From Streptomyces sp. NBC_00557 (GTDB taxonomy: Bacteria; Actinomycetota; Actinomycetes; Streptomycetales; Streptomycetaceae), in assembly GCF_036345995.1 (NCBI RefSeq), contig NZ_CP107796.1, forward strand, positions 3,534,001-3,598,000: DNA of 64,000 bases. Reading direction: 5' to 3'. The notes below the pieces were generated by a model that saw nothing but the letters and a program-made list of their open reading frames with translations, was not told where the DNA came from and did not search any database. Below are positions 50,450 to 59,991 of this stretch, one piece after another (position 1 is the stretch's first letter; every line of letters starts with the position of its first letter). A program made the translations under genes and the position numbers.

Positions 50450-51985
50450 TCACTCGGCGACCGATACGTCTTCGCCCTTGCTGCGCGCCTGCTGCAACGT
50501 CTCCGCGATCGCGGCGAACTCCTCAAGCGCCGCCTGAAGGTCTTCGACGATCTCAGCAGCCAGCACCTCGGGCGCAGGCAGGTTGTCCGCATCGTCGAGG
50601 CTCGGGTCGCGGAGCCAGGTGATGTCGAGGTTGGCCTTGTCGCGGGCCACCAGCTCGTCGTACGTGAACGCCTTGAAACGCTCAGTCTCGACGCGCTTGG
50701 AGCGGTCGTCAGCGCTGTAGCACTGGACGAAGTCCTCCAGGTGGGCCCGGGTGAGCGGGTTCTGCTTGAGGGTGAAGTGCTGGGCGGTACGGAAGTCGTA
50801 GACCCACAGCTTCTCGGTCCACGGCTGGTTGGGGCGGGCCGGCTTGCGTTCGAAGAAGAGCACGTTGGCCTTGACGCCGCCCGCGTAGAAGATGCCAGTG
50901 GGCAGGCGCAGCAGCGTGTGGACGTCGTACTCCTTGAGCAGGCGTCGGCGGATGGTCTCACCCGCACCGCCCTCGAAGAGGACGTTGTCGGGGACGACGA
51001 CGGCCGCCCGGCCGTGGATCTCCAGCAGCGAGGCGATGTGCTGGACGAAGTTGAGCTGCTTGTTGGTCGTGGTGACCCAGAAGTCGCGCCGCTCATAGGC
51101 GATGGCTTCGCGTGCGGCGGATCCGTCGTCGCCGTAGACGGTGATGGACGACTTCTTACCGAAGGGCGGGTTGGCCAGGACCAGGCTCGCGCGCTTGTCG
51201 GGTGGGGCGGCGAGGGCGTCCTTGGTGCGCACGAGCGCGGGGCCGGTGGGCTGGCCGATGCCGTGCAGGAAGAGGTTCATCGCGGCGAGACGGGCGGTGT
51301 TCCTCACCAGCTCGGTGCCCCAGATACCGCCGCTGCTCAGGTGCTTGCGCTGCTCGGGGGTGAGCTGGTTGCCGTACTCGTGGAGGATGTACTCGGCGGC
51401 GGCGAGCAGGAAGCCGCCGGTTCCGCAGGCGGGGTCGGTGATCGTGTCGTCCGGGGTCGGGCGGACGCAGTCGATGATGGCCTGGATGAGCGAGCGGGGG
51501 GTGAAGTACTGTCCGGCGCCGGACTTGATGTCCTCTGCACCCCGGGAGAGCAGTTCCTCGTAGGCATCGCCCTTAATGTCGGTCTTCTGACCCGACCAGT
51601 TCTCCTTGTCGATCAGATCCTTGACGAGGCGCTTGAGCTTGGCGGGGTCGTGGATGCGGTTACGGGCACCGTTGAAGATCAGGTGGAAGGTGGTCCCGGC
51701 CCGCTGGGCGCCGAGGTCTTCGAGCAGTTCCGTATAGGCGGCTTCGAGCGCGGCACCGTCGTACTTCAACAGCTCCGGCCACCCACGGTTCTCCCAGACC
51801 GACCCCTCGGGCATGATCTGCTCGCGGAACATCGGGGGACGGGTCTGCGCCTCGTGCGCCATCTTCAGGAAGACAAGAAGCGTCAACTGCTCAACGTAGT
51901 CGATGGTGGAGACGCCGTCGTCACGCAGGACATGGCAGTAGCTCCAGAGCTTGTCGACAAGCCGACGGGCCTCGGTCGTGGTCAC
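50450..51985 (-). CDS. hsdM: type I restriction-modification DNA methyltransferase subunit
   Basis: A 511-residue HsdM. An N-terminal helical domain (LVDKLWSYCHVLRDDGVSTI) precedes an N6-adenine methyltransferase fold. The SAM motif is DPACGTGGFLLAAAEY near 186 and the catalytic motif is NPPFGKK near 271, the NPPF form of N6-adenine methylases. The C-terminal helices would contact HsdS. It adds methyl groups to the host recognition site. It is the last gene of an hsdR-hsdS-hsdM operon; its ATG overlaps the hsdS stop (ATGA). Confidence 0.95.
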   Translation of the reverse strand: MTTTEARRLVDKLWSYCHVLRDDGVSTIDYVEQLTLLVFLKMAHEAQTRPPMFREQIMPEGSVWENRGWPELLKYDGAALEAAYTELLEDLGAQRAGTTFHLIFNGARNRIHDPAKLKRLVKDLIDKENWSGQKTDIKGDAYEELLSRGAEDIKSGAGQYFTPRSLIQAIIDCVRPTPDDTITDPACGTGGFLLAAAEYILHEYGNQLTPEQRKHLSSGGIWGTELVRNTARLAAMNLFLHGIGQPTGPALVRTKDALAAPPDKRASLVLANPPFGKKSSITVYGDDGSAAREAIAYERRDFWVTTTNKQLNFVQHIASLLEIHGRAAVVVPDNVLFEGGAGETIRRRLLKEYDVHTLLRLPTGIFYAGGVKANVLFFERKPARPNQPWTEKLWVYDFRTAQHFTLKQNPLTRAHLEDFVQCYSADDRSKRVETERFKAFTYDELVARDKANLDITWLRDPSLDDADNLPAPEVLAAEIVEDLQAALEEFAAIAETLQQARSKGEDVSVAE

Positions 51986-53523
51986 GAGGGGATCTCCAGG
52001 TCGAGGGTGGGCTGAGTGGCAGCGGACAGCGCGGGGGCGTTGGGCCGGGGTGCGGGCGGTGCGTCCGGGACACTCTTCCGCTGAGCAGGGGCTCGTCGTG
52101 GTCGCCGACGGGTTGTGGTTGCCCGGGCGGCCTCACGCTCCGCGCGGATACCGGCCAACAGGGCTTCAGCGGGCTCGTCAGAGGGCGCTTGGGAGACCAG
52201 CCGACCGGCGAAGGCTTCGGTAAGCAGGGAGCGGCGAAGGACTTCAGAACGAACCAGCGCAGACCGGACAGCCGCTTCCGTATTTTCAAGCACCGACAGT
52301 TGACGTTCGGTTTCCTGGACAATCCGCCCCTGGAGAGGTTGAGGGGGGATCGGCACAGGGAACTGCTTGATCTTCCGAAGGCTGATCGAGGCGAGATTCA
52401 CACTCTGCTTTCCATTCACCTCGAACCAGCGGCGCCCGAAGCTGTTTGCATGCCAGGCAAGGATCTTGGGATCGAGCAAACCATCACGAACCCGCGCCCG
52501 AAATACGTGGTTTTGATGGATACACTTCTCGATCTGACCTTCCCAAATCCATCCCCTCCCGAGCTTGTCCCGATCTCCGCCCTCATTCAACAGTACGTCG
52601 CCTGCTTGAAGGGTCAGCGCGGCCACCTTCTCAGGCGTGGTGCGAATATAGGAGATGTTTGACAGATCCAAGCGTCCACGTTGCACATTAGCCACTCGGA
52701 GGTAAGGCACTTCCGGCAACTCGGCATCTGACTGCTTTTTGGCGTCTTTTGTGATGCCACCAACCACATCGGCGATCTCACCAAGGCGTCGCCAGGTCCA
52801 CCCTTCGGACAACGGCGGGAGGTCGCCATCGATGCAATCGGCAGCGGAAGGGGCAGGCTGATCACCGGAAGGAGGCAGCCCAAGAAGCTGACCAGTGCCA
52901 GCTTGAAGGAGCAAACGATCACCGTATGCCGAGAGCTTGCGCAGGTTAGACCTTAGAAGATCTTGTGCTCGCACCAGCTGGGCTAGGTGTTCATCGAGCA
53001 CAGCAACGATACGCCGCTGTTCCTCCAGCGGGGGCAGGGGAAGCCGAATCTTTTTTAGCTCGCCTCCAGCAATCCCAGCCTGTCCAGCACTCGTCTTCAC
53101 ATGCTCACGAACCTGAGCACGAGTCTCCTGCCACGAGAACGCGTAGGCCAAAAATTGGGGCACCGCCAACCGTCGATCAACGCGTACCCGAATGAGCTTG
53201 TCCGGGTACGTAAGCGTAGGTGCCGCAGGAGGAACAACTGCACATGCCCCGACCAGTTCCGGGTTGCCGTTGTATCGCGTGAAAAGGAGATCTCCCGGCA
53301 GCGCCAGGCGGTCACCGGCCCGGAGATCTTCCGCTGATTCACCACTGTATCGGAGGTCGCTCAAGTCCAAACGAAGCGGCCGAACTGCCCCAATACGCAG
53401 AATGGGCACACCATTAGGTTCCGTACCCGGACGGGAGACGAAGATTCCGTTACGTACAGACTCAGCAACGTCATCCAGCGCCACCCAAACCCACCCCTTC
53501 GGCAGCCCTGAAGGATTACTCAC
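51982..53523 (-). CDS. hsdS: type I restriction-modification specificity subunit
   Basis: A 513-residue HsdS with two target-recognition domains. The first begins GLPKGWVWVALDDVAES and ends KKIRLPLPPLEEQRRIVAVL, leading to the central helical spacer. The second begins LSEGWTWRRLGEIADVVGG and ends FPVPIPPQPLQGRIVQETE with a second helix. A low-complexity Arg/Pro/Ala tail follows. TRD2 and the spacer region are clearly less GC-rich than the flanking genes, as is common for exchangeable TRDs. Each TRD should read one half of a bipartite site, but the site itself cannot be inferred. It overlaps hsdR and hsdM by 4 bp on each side. Confidence 0.93.
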   Translation of the reverse strand: MSNPSGLPKGWVWVALDDVAESVRNGIFVSRPGTEPNGVPILRIGAVRPLRLDLSDLRYSGESAEDLRAGDRLALPGDLLFTRYNGNPELVGACAVVPPAAPTLTYPDKLIRVRVDRRLAVPQFLAYAFSWQETRAQVREHVKTSAGQAGIAGGELKKIRLPLPPLEEQRRIVAVLDEHLAQLVRAQDLLRSNLRKLSAYGDRLLLQAGTGQLLGLPPSGDQPAPSAADCIDGDLPPLSEGWTWRRLGEIADVVGGITKDAKKQSDAELPEVPYLRVANVQRGRLDLSNISYIRTTPEKVAALTLQAGDVLLNEGGDRDKLGRGWIWEGQIEKCIHQNHVFRARVRDGLLDPKILAWHANSFGRRWFEVNGKQSVNLASISLRKIKQFPVPIPPQPLQGRIVQETERQLSVLENTEAAVRSALVRSEVLRRSLLTEAFAGRLVSQAPSDEPAEALLAGIRAEREAARATTTRRRPRRAPAQRKSVPDAPPAPRPNAPALSAATQPTLDLEIPS

Positions 53524-56500
53524 GCACCCAACTCCCGTCCCAGCTCATCCAAAATCTCAGCCCCCCGGTCCGCCCCGAACTCCCGAAGGAACCCGTCCAC
53601 GCCCCCGCGCTCGATGAAGGGTACGTCCTTCAAGTGATCCGGCTCGATCGCCGCATCCGTCGCTATGACGTCCACGATCCGGTCCAGCCACCACACCTGA
53701 TCCTCGGTGAACATCGCCCCCGCCTGCTCCTGCCGAGCCCGCCACGCCGCGTACCGCTCCTCCACCAGCGCCCGGTACGGCCGGACCTCCTGGTCCAACC
53801 CCAGCTCGAAGCGCAGCAGGCCGACGAGGTCGACCACGCCGGCCGCGCCCCGGGGATGCTTGGCCGCCTTGCCGAGCTGGACGTACGCGTCGTACAGCCG
53901 CGCCGGGGTCCACTGGAACGGAGGACGCTCGATCTTGCGGGCGAGGTCCTTCAGCCGCCGGTAGACCTCCTTCGGGTCCCGGCGCTCGCTGAACGCGAGG
54001 GTGAGCGCGGCGATCTCGTCCTCATGCTCCTTGATGTACTGCTGCCAGGAGGTCACCTTCCGCATCGCCAGCTCGTCCGCCGTGATGCCGCGCGCCTCTT
54101 TCACCTCGTCCACGCTGACCTCGTCTATGACGATGTCGTGGGCGCGGCGCATGGACATCAGCCGGTCCCGCAGCTCGCGGTTGGAGGCGATCGGTTTCAG
54201 CGCCTCCAGCATGTCCTGCCGGACCTGCTTCTCACCGCCGATGCGGCGGGCTTTCTCCTGCTGGTCGGGGTCGACGGACCGGACCAGACCACCGACGATC
54301 TCCTGAAGCGGCTGGTCGGCGAGTTCCTCGATCTCCTCCCGTTCCTCAGGCGTGAGCTGGCGGTCGAGTCGTGCCAGACGGCCTGCCAGCGTGGCGACCT
54401 CGTCTTCCGTCAGTGCCAGACCCGCCGTCTTCGCCATCAGCCGCTCCAGCGGAATCTTCCGCTCGGAAACACGGACCAGCGGGCGGGCGTCCACACGGGG
54501 CGAGTCCGTCACACCGACCGCGTCGACGATCACGAACCGCTCCTTGACCTCGGCGTCAGGCGTCACCGACTGGAACTCCGCCGGGTCCACGGTCCGCGAG
54601 CCCCGCCCCTTCATCTGCTCGAAGTACGCCCAGCTCTTGACGTCCCGCAGGAAGAACACACACTCCAGCGGCGGGATGTCGGTCCCCGTGGCGATCATGT
54701 CGACGGTCACCGCGACCCGCAGCTCGGGGCTGTTGCGAAACGCCTTGATCAGCTCGGCGGGCCGCTTGGCCGCGTGCGTGATCTTCGTGCAGAAGTCGTC
54801 GCCCTCCCCGAACACCTGCCGGACCGTCTGGACGATCTCGTCGGCGTGGTTGTCGTCCACGGCGAAGATCAGCGTCTTGGGCACGTGCGTACGCGACCGC
54901 TGCGCATCCCCGTCCCCCACCGGGGGGAAGATGTCCGTGAACAGGTGCTTGCGGAACGTCTCGACGACGAGCTTGAGCTGGCCCTTGCTGATGACGTGGC
55001 GTCCCAGCTGGGACGCCTTCCACTCCAGGTTCTCCTCCAGCTCCTCGTACCGCTCGCGGCGGGTCTTGCGCTCGCGCATGGGGACGACCGTCTCCGCCGG
55101 GATCGTGCCGCCGTTCTCCCCCAGCTCGGTACGGATCCGGAAGACATCGAAGTCGACGTTCACGCCGTCGGCGACGGCCTGCTCGTACGGGTACTCGCTG
55201 ACGAGGTTCTGGAAGAAGAAGCCGAAGGTCTGCTTGACCGGGGTGGCGGTCAGGCCGACAAGGTGGGCGTCGAAGTATTCGAGCACCGCGCGCCACTTGC
55301 CGTAGATGGAGCGGTGGCACTCGTCGACGACGATGAGGTCGAAGGACTCCGGCGGCAGGTCCGCGTTGTAGCCGACCTCCACCGGCTCGTCGACCAGGTC
55401 GTAGCGGTCGAGGGCGGCGTCCTCGCTGTCGGCGCTCGGGACCTCGCGGCCCGTCAGCGCCAGCCACAGCCGCTGCACCGTGGAGACCACCACGTGAGCC
55501 GAGCCCAGCACGGTGTCACCCGCCAGGCGCTGCACCACGTACAGCTCGGTGAACTTACGGCCGTCGTCCGGGGTGTCGAAGTTCTCGAACTCCGTGGCAG
55601 CCTGGCTGCCCAGATTGTTGCGGTCGACGAGGAACAGAATGCGCTTGGCGCCGGCGTGCTTGAGCAGCCGGTAGCTCTCACTGACCACCGTGTACGTCTT
55701 ACCCGCGCCGGTCGCCATCTGGATGAGGGCGCGCGGGTCGTCCTTGGCCAGGGAGCGCTCCAGACCCGTGATCGCCTTGCGCTGCGCCGGGCGCAGCGGC
55801 TCCGGGTCGAGGAAGGTCTGCGGCAGCCGACGCATCCGGGCGCGCAGAGTCGGCGCGCTCGGGTCGGCCTCCGCCTCCTCGACCCAGCGCGCGATGGTCT
55901 CCGGCTGGTGCACGGCGAAGACGTCACGCGTGCGAGGGGACGGGTCCAGCGCGTTGTGGAAGCGCACGGTGTTGCCGTCGGCGACGTACCGGAAGGGCAG
56001 GCTGGCGCGCCAGGCGCTGAGCTGCTGGCTACGGGTGAGGCCGGTGGCGTAGCGGGCCGCCTGCTGCATGGCTGCCTCCAAGTCGGCGCCCTCCCGCTTG
56101 GCCTCTATGACGCCGACCAGGCGCTGGTCGACGTAGAGGAGGTAGTCGGCGCGTCCGACGGCGGTGGAGACCTCCCGGACGGCGACGCCACGGCCCGCGA
56201 AGAGGTCCTTGGTGCTGTCGTCCTGGACGACCCAGCCCGCCTTCTCCAGGATGCGGTCAAGCTCGGCACGGACCTGCGCCTCGCTCATCGGCGGGCGGGC
56301 GGCCTTCTGCGCGTGGGCGATGAACTCGTCGCGCTGAGAGGCCCCGTCCAGCGGGCGGGCGGCTGAACGGGACTCCATGGCCGGAGCCGTCAGCTCGGTG
56401 ATCTTGTCGCTCAACTCGGCGATCAGGCCCTGCAATGCCGCCCGCTCAGCCTCCGCGCGAGCCAGCTCCGCCTCGGCCTGAGCGCGTGCCGCCTGCTCAC

Positions 56501-57110
56501 GTTCCAGGCGGCTCTGCTTGCCGTCGTAGCGGAGCCGAGCCTCCTCCAGCCGACGGCGGTACGCCTCCAGCTCGGCGCGGAGCTGCTCCAGCTCCTGCTG
56601 GTCGGCGGCGGTCGTAGGCGCAGGCGCGGACGAGGGCGATGCGGGCGCCAGGAAGACCCTGTGCGTGGTGTCGGACGGGTCCAAGGCACGGTGCAGCCAG
56701 TCACCGAGACGGAAGCAGGTCTCGACGGACTGGAGTGCCTCACGCACGTTGGCGTAGTACTCGTGGACCGCCCGGTTCCCCGTCGTACGGACGGCTTCGA
56801 ACCACCCGCGGACCTGCGGGACGAGAACACCGGCCCTGGTGAGCGCGTTGATCCGATCGACCTGCCGGGTTCCAGGGACGGTGAGTCCGAGGAGCGTGAC
56901 CAGGTGCCGCGTCATGACCTCACCGAAGAGGCGGGTTTTCACCATGGCCGCGTGCGGATCGGTGTGCACGTACGACTCTGCCGCGCAGCCGAGCGTCACC
57001 AGCAACGGCTCGTGCTTGAGCAGGTGCCCGAAATTCGACGAGCCCGCAGCGAGACGTGCGACCTGCTCGTCATCCCCGCCGGACGGGCTCCCCACCGCCG
57101 CCGTCACCAT
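53520..57110 (-). CDS. hsdR: type I restriction endonuclease subunit R
   Basis: A 1196-residue HsdR. The N-terminus (about 1-150) is a DUF4145-like helical domain, followed by a Glu/Ala/Arg-rich coiled coil (about 165-240). The nuclease core has the PD-ExK pattern in VGRADYLLYVDQRLVGVIEA, ending EAKREG near 335. Helicase motor motifs include MATGAGKTYT near 465, VDECHRSIYGKW near 597, GLTATP, and TGTDIPPLECVFFLRD in RecA-like domain 2. The ATG at 57110 is chosen for GGGGGAAG; an earlier in-frame start at 57203 lacks one. It translocates and cuts unmodified DNA. First gene of the operon. Confidence 0.93.
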   Translation of the reverse strand: MVTAAVGSPSGGDDEQVARLAAGSSNFGHLLKHEPLLVTLGCAAESYVHTDPHAAMVKTRLFGEVMTRHLVTLLGLTVPGTRQVDRINALTRAGVLVPQVRGWFEAVRTTGNRAVHEYYANVREALQSVETCFRLGDWLHRALDPSDTTHRVFLAPASPSSAPAPTTAADQQELEQLRAELEAYRRRLEEARLRYDGKQSRLEREQAARAQAEAELARAEAERAALQGLIAELSDKITELTAPAMESRSAARPLDGASQRDEFIAHAQKAARPPMSEAQVRAELDRILEKAGWVVQDDSTKDLFAGRGVAVREVSTAVGRADYLLYVDQRLVGVIEAKREGADLEAAMQQAARYATGLTRSQQLSAWRASLPFRYVADGNTVRFHNALDPSPRTRDVFAVHQPETIARWVEEAEADPSAPTLRARMRRLPQTFLDPEPLRPAQRKAITGLERSLAKDDPRALIQMATGAGKTYTVVSESYRLLKHAGAKRILFLVDRNNLGSQAATEFENFDTPDDGRKFTELYVVQRLAGDTVLGSAHVVVSTVQRLWLALTGREVPSADSEDAALDRYDLVDEPVEVGYNADLPPESFDLIVVDECHRSIYGKWRAVLEYFDAHLVGLTATPVKQTFGFFFQNLVSEYPYEQAVADGVNVDFDVFRIRTELGENGGTIPAETVVPMRERKTRRERYEELEENLEWKASQLGRHVISKGQLKLVVETFRKHLFTDIFPPVGDGDAQRSRTHVPKTLIFAVDDNHADEIVQTVRQVFGEGDDFCTKITHAAKRPAELIKAFRNSPELRVAVTVDMIATGTDIPPLECVFFLRDVKSWAYFEQMKGRGSRTVDPAEFQSVTPDAEVKERFVIVDAVGVTDSPRVDARPLVRVSERKIPLERLMAKTAGLALTEDEVATLAGRLARLDRQLTPEEREEIEELADQPLQEIVGGLVRSVDPDQQEKARRIGGEKQVRQDMLEALKPIASNRELRDRLMSMRRAHDIVIDEVSVDEVKEARGITADELAMRKVTSWQQYIKEHEDEIAALTLAFSERRDPKEVYRRLKDLARKIERPPFQWTPARLYDAYVQLGKAAKHPRGAAGVVDLVGLLRFELGLDQEVRPYRALVEERYAAWRARQEQAGAMFTEDQVWWLDRIVDVIATDAAIEPDHLKDVPFIERGGVDGFLREFGADRGAEILDELGRELGA

Positions 57111-57249
57111 ACTTCCCCCAAACAACTGGTCGTCATGTCGCGAGCAAAGCCTTGCAGGATGACATGAACGGACCGGCAGATCAAGGGACTTCACATTGCC
57201 CATGACACTCGATGGCTGACGCCAGCTCAGTAGGCAAGGTAAACAGCGC

Positions 57250-57280
57250 GGCGGAGTGCCCCGTTAAGGAGCACTCCGCC
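57250..57280. terminator. terminator of the rex-hemACD operon
   Basis: GGCGGAGTGC (57250-57259) and GCACTCCGCC (57271-57280) form a perfect 10-bp stem around an 11-nt loop, starting 6 bp after the hemD stop. It also insulates the heme operon from the hsd operon promoter. Confidence 0.8.
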
Positions 57281-57286
57281 GTGGGC

Positions 57287-58999
57287 TCACGTCGTCGACC
57301 GCCGCCTCCGCGCCCCCGGCCTCCGCTCGCTCGGCCGGGTCACCGGGTCGCCGGCCTCCAAGGCGGCGGCCCTGCGCTTTGCGCCGAACTCCGCCAGGGC
57401 CTCGGCCAGCTTGTGGACCGAGGGCTCCGGGGCCATCACGTCCACCCGCAGGCCGTGTTCCTCGGCCGTCTTGGCCGTGGCCGGGCCGATGCAGGCGATG
57501 ACCGTCACGTTGTGCGGCTTGCCCGCGATGCCGACCAGGTTCCGGACCGTCGAAGACGACGTGAAGAGCACGGCGTCGAAGCCGCCGCCCTTGATGGCCT
57601 CGCGGGTCTCGGCCGGGGGCGGCGAGGCGCGGACCGTCCGGTAGGCGGTCACGTCGTCCACCTCCCAGCCCAGCTCGATCAGGCCGGCGACCAGCGTCTC
57701 CGTGGCGATGTCGGCGCGCGGCAGGAAGACGCGGTCGATCGGGTCGAAGACCGGGTCGTACGGCGGCCAGTCCTCCAGGAGGCCGGCCGCGGACTGCTCG
57801 CCGCTCGGCACCAGGTCCGGCTTCACGCCGAAGGCGACGAGGGCCTTCGCCGTCTGCTCGCCCACCGCAGCCACCTTGATACCCGCAAAAGCCCGAGCGT
57901 CAAGGCCGTACTCCTCGAACTTCTCCCGTACCGCCTTCACCGCGTTGACCGACGTGAAGGCGATCCACTCGTAGCGGCCGGTGACCAGGCCCTTGACCGC
58001 GCGCTCCATCTGCTGCGGGGTGCGCGGGGGCTCCACCGCGATGGTCGGGACCTCGTGCGGCACCGCGCCGTAGGACCGCAGCTGGTCGGAGAGCGACGCC
58101 GCCTGCTCCTTCGTGCGCGGCACGAGCACCTTCCAGCCGAACAGCGGCTTGGACTCGAACCACGACAGCTGGTCGCGCCGGGCGGCTGCGCTGCGCTCGC
58201 CGACCACGGCTATGACCGGCCGGCCGCCGTCCGGGGACGGCAGGACCTTCGCCTGCTTCAGGGTCTGCGCGATCGTGCCGAGGGTCGCCGCCCAGGTGCG
58301 CTGGCGGGTGGTCGTGCCGGCGACGGTGACCGTCAGGGGGGTGTCGGGCTTGCGGCCCGCCGAGACCAGTTCGCCCGCCGCCGCGGCCACCGAGTCCAGG
58401 GTCGTGGAGACGACCACCGTGCCGTCGGAGGCGCCCACCTCGGTCCAGCAGCGGTCCGAGGCCGTACGGGCGTCCACGAACCGGACGTCGGCGCCCTCGG
58501 CGTCCCGCAGCGGCACACCGGCGTACGCGGGCACACCGACCGCCGCCGCCACACCCGGGACCACCTCGAAGGGCACCCCGGCGGCGGCGCAGGCGAGCAT
58601 TTCCCCGGCCGCGTACGTATCGAGTCCCGGGTCCCCCGACACCGCACGGACGACCCGCCTGCCGCCCCGCGCGGCCTCCATGACAAGATGAGCGGCATCC
58701 CGGGCAGCAGCCGGGACAGCGGCGGGTGTTGACGTGCCGTCAACGACCGTCAGCTGGGGCGTGCCCGTGCCAGGCGGCGAGACCGAAGAGGGGTCGGCGT
58801 CCGTCCGGACCACGGAGACGCCCTGTCGGGCGTGCGTCCGGATCACGTCGAGCACCTCGTGCTCGGCGATCAGGACGTCCGCGTGCGACAGCGCCTCCAC
58901 GGCGCGCAGAGTCAGCAGTCCCGGATCTCCGGGTCCGGCACCGAGGAAGGTGACGTGCCCGTGTTCCGGACCGGCGGCAGGAAGGGCGGTGGGGCTCAA
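57287..58999 (-). CDS. hemD: bifunctional uroporphyrinogen-III C-methyltransferase / uroporphyrinogen-III synthase
   Basis: A 570-residue fusion. Residues 10-255 are a SAM-dependent tetrapyrrole methylase (VTFLGAGPGDPGLLTLRAVE, VSGDPGLDTYAAGEMLA). Residues 270-545 are HemD (FGWKVLVPRTKEQAASLSDQ, WIAFTSVNAVKAV, FTSSSTVRNLVG). HemD closes and flips ring D of hydroxymethylbilane; the methylase diverts the product to siroheme and cobalamin. The TTG at 58999 overlaps the hemC stop (TTGA) and matches the conserved start; the frame continues upstream without similarity. It is the last gene of rex-hemA-hemC-hemD. Confidence 0.93.
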   Translation of the reverse strand: MSPTALPAAGPEHGHVTFLGAGPGDPGLLTLRAVEALSHADVLIAEHEVLDVIRTHARQGVSVVRTDADPSSVSPPGTGTPQLTVVDGTSTPAAVPAAARDAAHLVMEAARGGRRVVRAVSGDPGLDTYAAGEMLACAAAGVPFEVVPGVAAAVGVPAYAGVPLRDAEGADVRFVDARTASDRCWTEVGASDGTVVVSTTLDSVAAAAGELVSAGRKPDTPLTVTVAGTTTRQRTWAATLGTIAQTLKQAKVLPSPDGGRPVIAVVGERSAAARRDQLSWFESKPLFGWKVLVPRTKEQAASLSDQLRSYGAVPHEVPTIAVEPPRTPQQMERAVKGLVTGRYEWIAFTSVNAVKAVREKFEEYGLDARAFAGIKVAAVGEQTAKALVAFGVKPDLVPSGEQSAAGLLEDWPPYDPVFDPIDRVFLPRADIATETLVAGLIELGWEVDDVTAYRTVRASPPPAETREAIKGGGFDAVLFTSSSTVRNLVGIAGKPHNVTVIACIGPATAKTAEEHGLRVDVMAPEPSVHKLAEALAEFGAKRRAAALEAGDPVTRPSERRPGARRRRSTT

Positions 59000-59991
59000 T
59001 GTGCTCGCTCCCCCATCAGACCGGCCGCGCCCTGGGCGAGCATCTCGGTGGCGAGGCCGCGACCGAGTGCCCACGCCTGGTCGTGCGTCTGGGGCACGGG
59101 ACCGGTGGTGGACAGCTGCACCATGCGGGAACCGTCGGTGGTGCCGACGACGCCGCGCAGGCGCATTTCCTTGACAATCTGCCCGTCGGCATGGGGGTCC
59201 CCCCGCTCGAGCGGAGCCGAGAGTGGGGGAAGGTCGGCCAGCGCGCCCACAGGGGCGCTGCAACCGGCCTCCAGGGCGGCGAGCAGTGACCGTTCGGCGG
59301 TGACGGCGGCCCGCGTGAGCGGGTCGTCGAGTTCGCCGAGCGCGGCGATCAGGTCCGCGGCGTCCGCGGCGCACTCGATCGCCAGTGCCCCCTGGCCGGG
59401 GGCGGGCAGAACCGTGTCGACCGACAGGAAGTCGGTCACCTCGTCGATCCGGCCGATCCGGTTCAGGCCGGCGGCCGCCAGGACGACGGCGTCGAGTTCG
59501 CCGTCGCGGACGTACCGGATGCGGGTGTCGACGTTGCCGCGTATCGGAACCGTCTCTATGTCCAGGCCGTGCGCGCGGGCGTACGCGTTCAGCTGCGCCA
59601 TGCGGCGCGGCGCGCCGGTGCCGATGCGCGCCCCGCGCGGCAGGTCCGTGAACTTCAGCGCGTCCCGCGCGACGATCACGTCGCGGGGGTCCTCGCGCTC
59701 CGGTACGGCGGCCAGGACCAGTTCCTCGGGCTGTGCCGTCGGGAGGTCCTTGAGCGAATGAACCGCGAAGTCGACCTCGCCCTTGAGCAGCGCGTCCCGC
59801 AGCGCGGTGACGAACACGCCGGTGCCGCCGATCTGCGCCAGCGCCTCGCGGGAGACGTCGCCGTACGTGGTGATCTCGACCAGCTCCACGGGCCGACCGG
59901 TCACCCGGCGGACGGCCTGCGCCACCTGGCCGGACTGGGCCAGGGCGAGCTTGCTGCGCCTGGTCCCCAGCCTCAGTGCCTTCTCAGTCAT
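58996..59991 (-). CDS. hemC: hydroxymethylbilane synthase (porphobilinogen deaminase)
   Basis: A 331-residue enzyme that polymerises four porphobilinogens on a dipyrromethane cofactor attached to Cys244 (LEAGCSAPVGAL). Other conserved blocks: LRLGTRRSKLALAQ, the catalytic Asp in HSLKDLPTAQP, GTGAPRRMAQL and RGNVDTRIRYV. An Asp/Pro-rich loop (SAPLERGDPHADG) follows the cofactor Cys. Its ATG overlaps the hemA stop by 4 bp, and its stop overlaps hemD. Confidence 0.95.
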   Translation of the reverse strand: MTEKALRLGTRRSKLALAQSGQVAQAVRRVTGRPVELVEITTYGDVSREALAQIGGTGVFVTALRDALLKGEVDFAVHSLKDLPTAQPEELVLAAVPEREDPRDVIVARDALKFTDLPRGARIGTGAPRRMAQLNAYARAHGLDIETVPIRGNVDTRIRYVRDGELDAVVLAAAGLNRIGRIDEVTDFLSVDTVLPAPGQGALAIECAADAADLIAALGELDDPLTRAAVTAERSLLAALEAGCSAPVGALADLPPLSAPLERGDPHADGQIVKEMRLRGVVGTTDGSRMVQLSTTGPVPQTHDQAWALGRGLATEMLAQGAAGLMGERAH

